NCBI RefSeq assembly: GCF_026626635.1
Contig: NZ_JAPNKA010000001.1
Coordinates: 12,508,501 to 12,572,500 of the forward strand
Source: Archangium lansingense
GTDB taxonomy: Bacteria; Myxococcota; Myxococcia; Myxococcales; Myxococcaceae
Reading direction: 5' to 3'
DNA: 64,000 nucleotides
Part shown: positions 51,165-61,750 of the stretch, in pieces
How the letters are laid out: each line of letters starts with the position of its first letter
Numbering within the stretch: the first letter of the stretch is position 1
Notes under the pieces: model-generated
The model's input: the letters and a program-made list of their open reading frames with translations, nothing else
Told to the model about the DNA's origin: nothing
Database searches by the model: none
Made by a program: the position numbers and the translations under genes

Positions 51165-51482
51165 ATGGGCATGTTGACGCTGCTGGGCTCCATGGTGGGA
51201 CTCTCCTCCCAGCATGTGGAGAAGACGCTGCTGCAAGGGCACACCGCCAGCGAGCTGCTCCCCAAGTTGCTGGAGGCGCGCGCGCTCGGAGAGCGGCTGC
51301 GACGCGAGCTTCAGGTGTGGCAGCGCACGGGACATGACGTGGAGTCGGGCCGCGAGCTCCTCCAGCAGGCCCACCGAGTGGCCCATGTGCTCCACTCCCT
51401 CGGGCCGATGATTGGCAGGCGCCCCTGGCACAAGCGCGCGCCCCGGCGCGGCCTCCACCTGCCAACCCCGGTCCCCACGTGA
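51165..51482 (+). CDS. Small helical hypothetical protein
   Basis: 105 residues. Amphipathic helices (KTLLQGHTASELLPKLLEAR, GRELLQQAHRVAHVLHSLGP) and a basic tail; the N-terminal 15 residues are hydrophobic. The ATG at 51165 has no good ribosome site and a second lies 6 bp on. The frame appears coding by composition but no homologous family is recognised. Confidence 0.45.
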   Translation: MGMLTLLGSMVGLSSQHVEKTLLQGHTASELLPKLLEARALGERLRRELQVWQRTGHDVESGRELLQQAHRVAHVLHSLGPMIGRRPWHKRAPRRGLHLPTPVPT

Positions 51483-51496
51483 GGCCCAGGCGACAC

Positions 51497-52459
51497 TCAG
51501 GTGCCAAAGTCCACGCGCTGGACCGCGTCATCCAGGCGCGCGACCTGGTAGATGTGCCAGGCCGCGACCAGGTCCTGGAAGGGCAGGCCCACCGCCCCGA
51601 AGAGGGTGACCTGGCCGGCATCGGTCCTCCCGGACTTCTTGCCGGCCAACACCTCGCCCAGCTCCGCGTGGATGACCTCTCCGCCGAGGCCCACGCCTGC
51701 TGGCGCGCCCATGGCGATGTTCAACGCCCGGTGGTCGCAGAAGAAGGTGGACTGGCGTAGCAGCCCGGCGGAGAGCTCGGCCTTGCCCGGCTCATCCGCG
51801 CCCAGCGCGGTGACGTGCGAGCCGCCGCGCAACATGCCCGGGTAGAGGAAGGGCTCGCTCGAGGGCGTGGCGGTGATGACGATGTCCGCGTCCTCCACCG
51901 CCTCCTCCACCGACATGGCGGGCCGCACCGGCAGGTTGAGCGCGTGGTACATGCGCGTGGAGAACTCCACGGCGCGTGCCACGTCCACGTCGAAGACGCG
52001 CACGTGGTTGAGGCTGCGCACCATCCGCAGACTCTTGAGCTGCATGGAGGCCTGGGCTCCCGCGCCGATGAGCGCCACCCGGGAGGCATCCTGCCGGGCG
52101 AGCACGTCCGCGGCCAGCGCGCCCACCACGCCGGTGCGCAGCGCCGTGAGGTGCCCCGAGTCCATGACCGCCAGCAGCGCTCCCGTCTCCAGGTCATGCA
52201 ACTGCACCACGCCCTGGATGGCTGGAATGCGGCCCGGGAACTTCGCATGCACCTTCACGGTGTAGGCGGGGATGCCGGCCAGGGTGCCGGGGAAGACCAC
52301 CAGTGCGCTGCCCTTGTCATGCAGGGGAGCCCGGGCGCGCTGGGGCTCCGCCGGGCGGCTCTCCGCGTCCGTGCGGAAGGCCTCGCGCATCTCCGAGAGG
52401 AGGGTGAGGGCCTCCATGTGGCGGACGACATCGCTGCGGGTGAGAAGGAGCGTGCTCAT
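51497..52459 (-). CDS. Ornithine cyclodeaminase/mu-crystallin family protein
   Basis: 320 residues. Substrate-binding first half (FPGTLAGIPAYTVKVHAKFP with the catalytic-region Lys, GALLAVMDSGHLTALRTG) and a Rossmann domain (VALIGAGAQASMQLKSLRMV). ALGADEPGKAEL carries the catalytic Asp seen in the family. Members act on ornithine, alanine, ketimines or related imino acids with NAD(H), so the substrate is not fixed. Stand-alone gene. Confidence 0.9.
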   Translation of the reverse strand: MSTLLLTRSDVVRHMEALTLLSEMREAFRTDAESRPAEPQRARAPLHDKGSALVVFPGTLAGIPAYTVKVHAKFPGRIPAIQGVVQLHDLETGALLAVMDSGHLTALRTGVVGALAADVLARQDASRVALIGAGAQASMQLKSLRMVRSLNHVRVFDVDVARAVEFSTRMYHALNLPVRPAMSVEEAVEDADIVITATPSSEPFLYPGMLRGGSHVTALGADEPGKAELSAGLLRQSTFFCDHRALNIAMGAPAGVGLGGEVIHAELGEVLAGKKSGRTDAGQVTLFGAVGLPFQDLVAAWHIYQVARLDDAVQRVDFGT

Positions 52460-52696
52460 CGTGCCTCCAACCTAACCCTTCCCCCTCCCTGGGTGGGGCT
52501 TCGTCATCAGCGAGCGCCGCCTGCCCTCCGAGGAGGGGCAGCCGGGGTGTTGAGGGTCCGCAGGCCCCACCGCGGACAGAGGGAGGCGCCGTCCGCCTCC
52601 ATGACTCCTCCTCTTGGTTCCCTGGTACGAGGCCGTGACCTTCCACCATGAGCACTCTCAAGGCGGGCCGCGGGGGAACGCCTTGGGGGAGCGTGA

Positions 52697-54733
52697 ATGA
52701 GGGACCAGGAGCCACCGTCCGGGCCGGGTGGACAGTACCGCCTGGCGGACTTCCTGCGACGGCACCGCGAGGAGATCCTCTCGGATTGGCAGCGTGCCAT
52801 CCAGGCCCGCCACCCCGAGCAGGAGCCGTACGGTGCACTCCTGCGGGACCAGATGCCCGAGTTCCTCGACCGGTTGGCGGACGCGGCAGAGCATGCCCAC
52901 GGGGAGGAGCCGCCAGCGATACCTCAGGCCATCCCCAGCGAGCACGGCCTGCAGCGACTGGAACTGGGCTTCGAGCCGGGCGAGGTCGCCCTGGAGTACG
53001 GGCTGCTGCGCCACTGCATCCTCCAGCGCATGGAGCGCACGGGCCACTGGCCGAGCTTCATCGAGCTGGAGCTTCTCGACGACACCATCGACCAGGGCAT
53101 CATCGGTGCCATCACCAGCTACGCTCACGTGCGCGAGCGGATGCTCCAGGCCTTGGAGCGCGTGTCACGCGCGGCGCTCGAAAGCGAGGACCTGGACACC
53201 TTCCTACCCCGGCTGCTCCAGCTGCTGATGGAGACGGCGGTGGCGGTGGACGGGGCCTCCATCCTCCTGCGCGAGGGGGAGCAGATGCGGCTGCGCGCAG
53301 CGGTGGGACTCGGGGCAGAGCAAGCGCTGGCGGAGGGCTTCCGCATCCCGCGGGACCAGGGCCTCACGGGCCAGACGGCCTCCGAGCGGCAGCCGCGTGA
53401 GGTGCGCTCGGCGGCCACCCATCCCCAACTGAGCTACGAGCCCCTGCGCGAGCTGGGTATCCGCGCGGCCTACAGCGTCCCGCTGACCCAAGGGGAGATG
53501 CTCATCGGCGTGGCGCATATGAGCTCGCGGACCGTCTTCGACTTCAGCGAGTCCGACAAACTGCTCTTCCGGGCCATGGTCACCCGCGCCACCGGCTTCA
53601 TCGTGCAGGCGGAGCTGGCCGGACGTGAGCGGCTCGCCCGGGCCGAGGCCCAGCGCTCGCTGGCGCAGTTGGACACACTGTTGGAGGCCTCGCCGGTAGG
53701 CATCGGCTTCCTGGACCGGGAGCTGCGCTACCTGCGCATCAACGAGACCCTGGCCGCCATCAACGGCCACCCGGTGGACTTCCACCTGGGCAAGACGCCG
53801 CGCGAGGTGCTGCCAGGCCATGTCGCTGACACCTATGAGCCCCTCTTCCTGCGCATCCTGGAGACGGGCGAGCCGGTGTCCAACCACGAGTTCATCAGCC
53901 ATGGCCCGGACGGCGAGGGCCCCGCGCGCCACTGGCTGGGCAACTACTACCCGGTGCGCACCGAGAGCGGCGAGGTGCTGGGACTGGGTTGCGTGGTGGT
54001 GGAGATCACCCAGCAGAAGGAGGTGCAAGCCGAGCTGCGCCGCTCCGGCGAGCTACGCGAGCAGCTCATCGGGGTGCTGGGGCACGACCTGCGCAACCCC
54101 CTCAACGCCATCAGCGCCTCGGCCTACCTGCTGCAGAGGAGCGAGGAGCTGAGCGACGGGGCGACACGCGCGGTGGAGCGCATCCGCAACAGCGCGGCAC
54201 GGATGGCGCGGATGCTCAATGACATCCTCGACTTCGCGCGCAGCAGCGTGGGCGGTGGCCTGCCGGTGTATCGCGAGCGGGTGAACCTGCATGACATTGC
54301 GCGGAACGCGATGGAAGAGCTTCAGGTGAGCCACCCAGGCCAGCGGTTGGAATTGGACGTGAGGGGAGACGGATGGGGGTGGTGGGACGCGGACCGGCTG
54401 GCGCAGGTGGTGGGCAATCTGATGAGCAATGCCGTGCACCACGGGAGGCCGGACACGCCGGTGTGCTTGAAGGTCCGCGAGACCGGGGACGAGGTGCTGC
54501 TCTCGGTGCACAACGAGGGAGAGCCCATTCCCCCCGAGCTGATGGCGACGCTCTTCCAACCCTTCCGGCGCGGCACCACCGGCAAGGCCGCTACCCGCAG
54601 CGTGGGGCTGGGGCTCTACATCGTCCAGCAGGTAGCGCGCGCGCACGGAGGCGAGGTGGAGGTGCGCTCCGAAAAGGGAGCGGGCACCACCTTCACCGTA
54701 CGGCTGCCACGCGGTGCCCCCGAGCCGAAATGA
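52697..54733 (+). CDS. Sensor histidine kinase (RsbRD_N-like, GAF, PAS)
   Basis: 678 residues, no membrane span. Residues 12-155 are a helical RsbR-type N-terminal domain (LADFLRRHREEILSDWQRAI). Residues 160-310 are a GAF domain, 325-440 a PAS domain (LEASPVGIGFLDRELRYLRI). HisKA follows with the phospho-acceptor in VLGHDLRNPLNAI, then an ATPase domain with N box (NLMSNAVHHG), G1 and GLGLYIVQQVARAHGG. A cytosolic sensor for an unknown signal; no response regulator is adjacent, so the pathway is orphan. Ribosome site GGGGGAG 6 bp upstream. Confidence 0.9.
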   Translation: MRDQEPPSGPGGQYRLADFLRRHREEILSDWQRAIQARHPEQEPYGALLRDQMPEFLDRLADAAEHAHGEEPPAIPQAIPSEHGLQRLELGFEPGEVALEYGLLRHCILQRMERTGHWPSFIELELLDDTIDQGIIGAITSYAHVRERMLQALERVSRAALESEDLDTFLPRLLQLLMETAVAVDGASILLREGEQMRLRAAVGLGAEQALAEGFRIPRDQGLTGQTASERQPREVRSAATHPQLSYEPLRELGIRAAYSVPLTQGEMLIGVAHMSSRTVFDFSESDKLLFRAMVTRATGFIVQAELAGRERLARAEAQRSLAQLDTLLEASPVGIGFLDRELRYLRINETLAAINGHPVDFHLGKTPREVLPGHVADTYEPLFLRILETGEPVSNHEFISHGPDGEGPARHWLGNYYPVRTESGEVLGLGCVVVEITQQKEVQAELRRSGELREQLIGVLGHDLRNPLNAISASAYLLQRSEELSDGATRAVERIRNSAARMARMLNDILDFARSSVGGGLPVYRERVNLHDIARNAMEELQVSHPGQRLELDVRGDGWGWWDADRLAQVVGNLMSNAVHHGRPDTPVCLKVRETGDEVLLSVHNEGEPIPPELMATLFQPFRRGTTGKAATRSVGLGLYIVQQVARAHGGEVEVRSEKGAGTTFTVRLPRGAPEPK

Positions 54734-54743
54734 GCTGCTCGGC

Positions 54744-56111
<1,368 letters not shown>

Positions 56112-56125
56112 GCCAGGGATAGAAG

Positions 56126-56629
56126 TATCACACTCTCCCCCTGCACTCGCTGTCGCACATCCCCTTCCAGTGTCCCGGTCCGCCCCTGGTGCGGCTGGCG
56201 TGGCTGGCTCTGCGCTATGGGCGCACCGAGGAGCTGGCCGAGCGTCTACCGGATTGGATGGCACTCTTCACACAGGTGCAGGCTGCCCCAGACGGCGCCG
56301 AGAACCTCCGGATGGTCGTCCGTTACCTGCTCTATATCGGGGACCGCACAGCCCGCGAAGCAACGGGGCGGGTGCTACATTCGGTGGTGGACGCGCAGCA
56401 CGCGGAGGAGCTGATGAAGAGTTGGGGCGAGGAGCTCATCGAACAGGGGCTGGCGAGAGGGCGTGCCGAGGATGTGCTGCGGATTCTCGCCGCGCGAGGC
56501 GTACACGTCGGCGATGAGGCCCGGCAACGCATCCTCACCTGCATGGACGTGGCTACCCTGGATCGCTGGTTCGACCGGGCCCTGAAAGCCAGCACACTCG
56601 CGGATGTGCTGGACGACCTGACGCAGTAG
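56126..56629 (+). pseudogene. C-terminal remnant of an Rpn-type PD-(D/E)xK nuclease/transposase gene
   Basis: Reading from 56126 gives LHSLSHIPFQCPGPPLVRLA, then RTEELAERLPDW, EELIEQGLARGRAEDVLRIL and LDRWFDRALKASTLADVLDD. These are the middle and C-terminal blocks of the Rpn (recombination-promoting nuclease) family abundant in myxobacteria. The nuclease N-terminus is missing; the frame begins only 15 bp from the DAHP synthase start. A GTG at 56189 could express 146 residues, but without the catalytic domain. Likely a decayed gene truncated next to a housekeeping gene. Confidence 0.7.
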
Positions 56630-56649
56630 CCCGAAGAGTCCCCCCGTCC

Positions 56650-58275
56650 TCACTTCGCGGGCGGCGTGAGGGCGAGAGTGTAGAGGGCCTCGGCGACCAT
56701 TCGCGTGGTGGCATCGAGGTTGTCGAGTGAGATGGACTCGTCCGGGGCGTGGCCCATGTAGAGGTCTCCGGGGAAGGCAGGCCCGAAGTCCACGGCACGC
56801 GGGAAGAGACGCGCGTAGGTGCCGCCGCGCACGGACTGAGGCTTGGCGTCCGGGGCATTGCGGTGCCGCTTGTAGATGTCGAGCAGCGTGGTGACGAGCG
56901 GCCCCGAGGTGTCCGCCACGTGCGGGTCCCCCACGTAGCGGCCACCCTCGCCCCCCTTCAGCTCCTTCACCCGGCCGCCGGAGTCGCGCTCGAGCTGGGC
57001 CGCGGCCTCGTCGAGCGAGGCGTGGAAGGCGGCGGAGTCCTTTCCCTGGGGTCGGCGCATGTTCACCCCCAGGCTCACCTTGCCATCCTTCACCCTCAGC
57101 ACGGTGGGCGCGACGAGCAGTCGGCCCATCAGCGCGTCCTGGTAGGCCATCCCCAGCTTCTCGCCCCAGTGGTCTCCATCGAAGCGCTCCGCCACCAAGC
57201 GCAGCATGGCCTCGATGCCGTTGGGCTCCAGCGGCAGCTTCGCGGCGATGGCGGCCAGGTCCCACATCGCGTTGGCCCCCTCCTCCGCCACCGAGGCGTG
57301 CACAGCCGTGCCGTGGGTGGTGAGCACGAGCCGGGAGCCCTCCTGCTTCACCTCGGCCCTCAGCGACGGACGTGCCGTGCGCACAGCGGTCACGGCCTCC
57401 CTCATGACGGCGAGCGCCTTCTCCGGCTCCATGCCCGCGGGCTCCAGCTTCAGCGCGGCGGCACCGGGCACCTGGGTGAGGAACTCGCCAGCGGAGACGT
57501 CCACGGCGCGCAGCTGGCCCGGCGTGGGTTGCGCAGGTGGCGGGCCCAGCGCGGCCTCGAGCGTCCAGGCGACGAAGCCCCCCTGCGCCGCCACCACCGG
57601 GAAGTTCGAGTCCACCGAGATGACGTGCGTGGGATGTGGCTTCTGCGTCTCCGCGTACTGCACCATGCCGCGCCAGTCGCTCTCCTCACCGTTGCCGATG
57701 ATGACGAGCACCCGGCCTTGGGTCGGACTCAGCCCCAGCTCCTTTGCCATCGCGAGCGCCACGAGGGTGGAGGCCAGCGGCCCCTTGTCGTCCTCGACAC
57801 CACGGCCATACAGGCGGCCCTGCTCGACATACGGCTCGAAGGGAGGCTTCTTCCACTCGTGCGCAGGCGCTGGGACGACGTCGCCGTGGAAGACGAGCCC
57901 CAGCCTCGGCTCCCCCTCCCCCCACGACAGCTCGAAGACCTCGTTGTCGCCCACGGTGCGGAAGGCCAGGCCGTGCATCTTGGCCCACTGCCCCAGGAAG
58001 CGACCCATGGCGGCGACCTCCGGGCTCTTCGCCGCGGGCAGTTCGCTGCTGACGGTCTTGAAGCGGACAAGTGACTTCGTGAGCTCCACCACCGCATCCA
58101 GCGAGCAGGCGCGGACGTACTCGGCGTAGCGCTCGGCCGGCGACTTGCCCTTCAGCGCCTTCTCGGAGAAGCGGGCGGCGCGGGCCTTGGGAGTGCCCTT
58201 GCAGCGGGCATCACCGGCGACGGCGAGGGAGGGAAGCAGGAAACACAGAGCGGCGAGCAGTCGGGTGCGCATCAC
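56650..58275 (-). CDS. Secreted M20-family dipeptidase
   Basis: 541 residues with a signal peptide (LPSLAVA, cleavage about residue 20). M20 metallopeptidase motifs: GLVFHGDVVP (first metal His/Asp), YGRGVEDDKGP (bridging Asp and catalytic Glu region), GNGEESDWRGM and MRRPQGKDS. The layout is that of PepV-like dipeptidases with an inserted lid domain. An exported co-catalytic zinc dipeptidase fits a predatory, protein-degrading lifestyle. The Cys pair at about residues 24 and 57 may be a disulfide. Confidence 0.85.
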   Translation of the reverse strand: MMRTRLLAALCFLLPSLAVAGDARCKGTPKARAARFSEKALKGKSPAERYAEYVRACSLDAVVELTKSLVRFKTVSSELPAAKSPEVAAMGRFLGQWAKMHGLAFRTVGDNEVFELSWGEGEPRLGLVFHGDVVPAPAHEWKKPPFEPYVEQGRLYGRGVEDDKGPLASTLVALAMAKELGLSPTQGRVLVIIGNGEESDWRGMVQYAETQKPHPTHVISVDSNFPVVAAQGGFVAWTLEAALGPPPAQPTPGQLRAVDVSAGEFLTQVPGAAALKLEPAGMEPEKALAVMREAVTAVRTARPSLRAEVKQEGSRLVLTTHGTAVHASVAEEGANAMWDLAAIAAKLPLEPNGIEAMLRLVAERFDGDHWGEKLGMAYQDALMGRLLVAPTVLRVKDGKVSLGVNMRRPQGKDSAAFHASLDEAAAQLERDSGGRVKELKGGEGGRYVGDPHVADTSGPLVTTLLDIYKRHRNAPDAKPQSVRGGTYARLFPRAVDFGPAFPGDLYMGHAPDESISLDNLDATTRMVAEALYTLALTPPAK

Positions 58276-58341
58276 GCCCTGGTGTACACCAGCGCCCAGG
58301 ACGAGTCCCAGGCGCCTGTTCCCCGAAGGGAGTGCCGCGTT

Positions 58342-58749
58342 CTAGCGGCCGTTGCGGCGGGTACGGACCGGAACCGGTACCGGCACCCGCCGCCAATGAC
58401 CCCCGGACTGGTCGTCCTCGTCCCGCACACCCGCGCGCGCGAGGTGCTTGGACAGGCGGCCCACGAGCATCAGCCCCGCCATGCGGAAGTCGGAGAAGAG
58501 CGACCACAGCGGGTACTTGAAGGTCGCCGGGCGGTTCTTCTCGAGCGTGAAGTGGCTCACCCAGGCGAAGCCGTAGCCGGACACCAGCGCGAACGGGAGC
58601 AGGTTCGCCTTGCCCGTCAGCCCGGCGGTGACTGCCAAACACACCGCCACCGAGGTGCCCAGGAAGTGCAACCAGCGCGTGATGGGCAGCGAGTGCTCAC
58701 GCAGATAGTACGGCCAGAACTCGGCGTAGGTCGGGATGCGCTCGTTCAT
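58342..58749 (-). CDS. DUF962/Mpo1-like membrane protein
   Basis: 135 residues from ATG at 58749. Starts EFWPYYLREHSLPITRWLHF, with the His residues of the Mpo1 family, then a span LGTSVAVCLAVTAGL, a second hydrophobic region FALVSGYGFAWVSHFTLEKN, and NRPATFKYPLWSLFSDFRM. Yeast Mpo1 is an iron-dependent dioxygenase in 2-hydroxy fatty-acid alpha-oxidation; bacterial function is unproven. The C-terminal tail is Val-Pro-Arg-rich. Confidence 0.85.
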   Translation of the reverse strand: MNERIPTYAEFWPYYLREHSLPITRWLHFLGTSVAVCLAVTAGLTGKANLLPFALVSGYGFAWVSHFTLEKNRPATFKYPLWSLFSDFRMAGLMLVGRLSKHLARAGVRDEDDQSGGHWRRVPVPVPVRTRRNGR

Positions 58750-58857
58750 GGGAGAATTGTGCGTCCGGAGCCTCCCCATTCGTCAACCCTCTGCCACGTC
58801 TCTTTGGCGATCTGGTGTCATTCGGCCTAGGGTTGACGCACTCCGGGAAGACGGATC

Positions 58858-59907
58858 GTGAACGACTGGACGCCCAAGCCCATTCCCTCCGCCGCCCTCG
58901 CGAGCCTCCCCCTCACGCCGGAAGAGGGCTTCGTCCTGTCGCGTCTGGACGGTTTCACGGCCGTGCGGCACCTGCCCGCACTCACCGGGTTTCCCCCCGA
59001 GCGCATCCAGGCCATCCTGGCCCGGCTGGTCGAGCACGGCGCCGTGCTACCTGCGCCCACCCCGGCCCCTGCGTCACCACCCTCTCCGAAGGCTGGGGCC
59101 ACCTCCGAGGAGCGACAGGCCGGAGGTGAAGAGCCCCTGCCCACCGGAGAGGAGGAGCCCGCGAGGGAAGAAGAGGAGGAACCCGAAGACGCCGAGGCCG
59201 AGGCTGCCGCGGGCAACTGGAGGCAGCTCTTCGAGCGGAGATTGCACCCGCTGCCCGAGGACGAGCGGGCCAGCCGCGCCCGGGGGGCCGAGGACCCGGA
59301 GCTGTCCGCCTTCTGCTTCGACCCGGTGCCCGCCGTCATCAAGTCCGTGCTGGAGAACATGCGGGTGGGGCTGGGGCACGCACGGCTCATCGCGAGGCAC
59401 CACCACAACCCGGTGGGACTGGAGGCGCTGTGTGGCCGCGCGGCCTTCGCGTCGGACGCCGGAGTGCGCCGCTGGCTGGTGCGCAACCCGCAGCTCTCCT
59501 CGAGTCTCTTCCGCCGGCTGTGGAGTGGCCGCCGGCTGATGGAGCAGTACAAGGTGGCGATGGACCGGGACGTGCCTGAGGGCACGCGCCGCACCGCGCG
59601 CGAGGTGATGCGCACGCGCTTCAACACGGCGCCGGCCGAGGAGCGTGTGGAGCTCATCCTCAACACCGAAGGCCGGGTGCTGGCCTCGCTGGTGGGACTG
59701 GCGGTGGACGGCAAGACGGCGGCGCTGCTGTGCGGACGCACCTACCGCTCGCCCATGCTCATCCAGAACATCGCGCGCTGGAGCGCAGCGCCGCCGGCCC
59801 TCATCGTCCACCTGCTCAAACAGGAGGCCGTCCGCCGGCAACCGCAGCTGCGCCAGTTACTCCAGCGCCACCCCAACGCCCCCGCGGACGCGCGCCGCGG
59901 GGGGTAG
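58858..59907 (+). CDS. Conserved hypothetical protein with an acidic linker
   Basis: 349 residues from GTG at 58858. N-terminal 65 residues resemble a winged-helix/effector-like domain (EEGFVLSRLDGFTAVRHLPA, PERIQAILARLVEHG) seen in several myxobacterial proteins. A Glu/Pro-rich linker follows (residues 70-120), then a helical domain with ARHHHNPVGLEALCGRAAF and LLCGRTYRSPMLIQNIARWS that may be HEAT-like. No enzymatic motif. Function unknown. Confidence 0.75.
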   Translation: MNDWTPKPIPSAALASLPLTPEEGFVLSRLDGFTAVRHLPALTGFPPERIQAILARLVEHGAVLPAPTPAPASPPSPKAGATSEERQAGGEEPLPTGEEEPAREEEEEPEDAEAEAAAGNWRQLFERRLHPLPEDERASRARGAEDPELSAFCFDPVPAVIKSVLENMRVGLGHARLIARHHHNPVGLEALCGRAAFASDAGVRRWLVRNPQLSSSLFRRLWSGRRLMEQYKVAMDRDVPEGTRRTAREVMRTRFNTAPAEERVELILNTEGRVLASLVGLAVDGKTAALLCGRTYRSPMLIQNIARWSAAPPALIVHLLKQEAVRRQPQLRQLLQRHPNAPADARRGG

Positions 59908-59944
59908 CGTCCGAGCCGAACCGCCGCGTCCAGGAAGAGGCCGC

Positions 59945-60211
59945 ATGACAAACCGAGTCACGCTGCTGACGCTGTTGCCCCTGCTGCTCATCGCGACGGT
60001 GGGTTGCCCCCATGCATGGGGCAGGAATGGAACGATCGAGCAAGCCCTGGAGCGGGACGTAAGCGAGTACTACTCGCTGAGAGACTGCACGCTCGACAAA
60101 CAAGAGTGGTTCGACCTCTGCGCGACGTTTTACGAAAGAGAGAGCAATTCCATGGCCCGGCAACTCTGCCCACCGGAGTGCCGTCCCAGTCGCCCTCCCG
60201 GCAACCCGTGA
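59945..60211 (+). CDS. Small lipoprotein, function unknown
   Basis: 88 residues. Signal ending in lipobox ATVGC (Cys21). Mature part has four further Cys (DCTL, DLCATFY, LCPPEC) that could form two disulfides. Same strand as the next Cys-rich protein, 14 bp away, so likely one operon. Confidence 0.7.
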   Translation: MTNRVTLLTLLPLLLIATVGCPHAWGRNGTIEQALERDVSEYYSLRDCTLDKQEWFDLCATFYERESNSMARQLCPPECRPSRPPGNP

Positions 60212-60225
60212 GGCTGGAGAGCCCC

Positions 60226-61143
60226 ATGAGATGGCATGCACTCCTGGCCGCCCTGTCCGGCATCCTCTTGATGCTGCCCCTGGTGTGGCTGCTCCATGCC
60301 GCCATGTTCGAGCAGGGCATGAACCCGCCACACGCGAAGGGAAAGACGCCCGTCCCCATGCTCTCCAACGAGCAGCGCCGAGAGCTGCTCACCTACGGGC
60401 AATCGTGCGTCTCGGATAAGGACTGCGAAGCGCCCCTGAGGTGCTTCTTCAGCAGCCACACGATGAGCCGTTACTGCACGGACAGCCGGTGCGTGACGGA
60501 TCTGCAATGCCGGGAAGGATTCGTCTGCCGGACCCAGAGCACCTCGGACGGAACTCCCCTCCGAGTCTGCTCCCTGGCAGGCGAGCGCAAGGAGGGGGAA
60601 GTCTGCATCGAGCATTCTCCCTCCAACGATTACGCCTGCGAGAAGGACCTGCTCTGCCAGTCCCGATGTGGCCGACCCTGCCAACCGGAGGAGCCCTCGT
60701 CCTGTCCCGAAGGCTTCTTCTGTCAGGAGGGGCCATTGGACGGCCCCTCCTGTCTGCCTACCTGTGAGGGCCGTACCTGCCCTGATGGCCAGCGGTGCAT
60801 TGCCCTCGACAAACCCGTGCTCGAAGGCCGGCACGCCTCCATCTGCGCCACGGTGTATGGGCAGGATTGCCAGCAGAGCCCCTGTCCCCAGGATCAGTTC
60901 TGCCTGCTCCAGACATCCCCGCAGCCCGCAGATGCGGTATGGATGCAGTGCACCTCTGCCTGCGGCCAGGGCGCTCCTGCCTGCCCCGAGGGCACTGTCT
61001 GCCATCAGTACCGCTGCCACCCGTCCTGCGCCCCCGAGGACGCCTCGTCCTGCGAACCCGGCTTCACCTGCCACCGCAAGACAGAGCAGGAACCGTGGAG
61101 GTGCGTGCCCACCCCACGCGCCTCCCGCAACTCCGCCCCGTAG
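60226..61143 (+). CDS. Cys-rich membrane-anchored extracellular protein (Dickkopf-N-like repeats)
   Basis: 305 residues from ATG at 60226. One N-terminal hydrophobic span (LLAALSGILLMLPLVWLLHA). From residue 57 on, paired Cys units (CVSDKDCEAPLRC, CVTDLQCREGFVC, CEKDLLCQSRCGRPC, CPQDQFC, CPEGTVCHQYRC) resemble the Dickkopf N-terminal Cys-rich module frequent in myxobacterial surface proteins. All Cys fall in pairs, consistent with disulfides. Probably surface or periplasmic; ligand unknown. In operon with the small lipoprotein before it. Confidence 0.75.
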   Translation: MRWHALLAALSGILLMLPLVWLLHAAMFEQGMNPPHAKGKTPVPMLSNEQRRELLTYGQSCVSDKDCEAPLRCFFSSHTMSRYCTDSRCVTDLQCREGFVCRTQSTSDGTPLRVCSLAGERKEGEVCIEHSPSNDYACEKDLLCQSRCGRPCQPEEPSSCPEGFFCQEGPLDGPSCLPTCEGRTCPDGQRCIALDKPVLEGRHASICATVYGQDCQQSPCPQDQFCLLQTSPQPADAVWMQCTSACGQGAPACPEGTVCHQYRCHPSCAPEDASSCEPGFTCHRKTEQEPWRCVPTPRASRNSAP

Positions 61144-61147
61144 GGCG

Positions 61148-61582
61148 TCACTCGAAGATGCGGCCCTCGAGCGCCTCGATGGCGGCGCGAATCTCCGAAG
61201 GCACGGGCACCTTCTCGTAGGTGGGGTAGCGCAGGGTCACGAGCACCGCGCCGCCGCGCGCGTAGCGCACCCCGCTCTGAGCATCCTCCACCGCGTACTC
61301 CATCGTGAGGCTGGTGGTGCCAATCCGCGTCACCCGCGCACCCACCACCACGTCCGCCGGGAAGACGACCGGACGCAGGTACTCCGCGTTCGTCGCCGCG
61401 ACGATGGGGCCCACCCCTCCCTCCGGCTTCTGCATCTCGGGGCTCACCAGTCCCACCCGCGCCATGTAGGCAATCCGGGCCGCCTCGAACCAGGTGAAGT
61501 AGCGCGCGTTGTTCACGTGGCCATACGCGTCCATCTCGCCCCACTGCACGGGGAAGCGCACGGTGATGGGAAATTCGTTCAT
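61148..61582 (-). CDS. 4-hydroxybenzoyl-CoA thioesterase-type acyl-CoA thioesterase
   Basis: 144 residues from ATG at 61582 (61597 and 61681 are upstream alternatives). The hot-dog fold signature VQWGEMDAYGHVNNARYFTWFE contains the catalytic Asp. Helix FEAARIAYMARVGL and strand MEYAVEDAQSG follow. Hydrolyses acyl-CoA; chain-length preference is not deducible. Stand-alone gene, convergent with the Cys-rich protein. Confidence 0.9.
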   Translation of the reverse strand: MNEFPITVRFPVQWGEMDAYGHVNNARYFTWFEAARIAYMARVGLVSPEMQKPEGGVGPIVAATNAEYLRPVVFPADVVVGARVTRIGTTSLTMEYAVEDAQSGVRYARGGAVLVTLRYPTYEKVPVPSEIRAAIEALEGRIFE

Positions 61583-61750
61583 GGAGCCGGCATGCATCAC
61601 GGTGGGTGCTTCCGAGCAACCGGAATCGTCAGCCTGCTCGCCCGCCAAGAGAGCGAGAGCGGAAGCGCTCTCCGTGTCCACCCACCAGCCACCTCACGCA
61701 TCAGGTCGGGGAGTTGACCGGAGCACGGGGCTGGGAGACCGTCACCTCCA

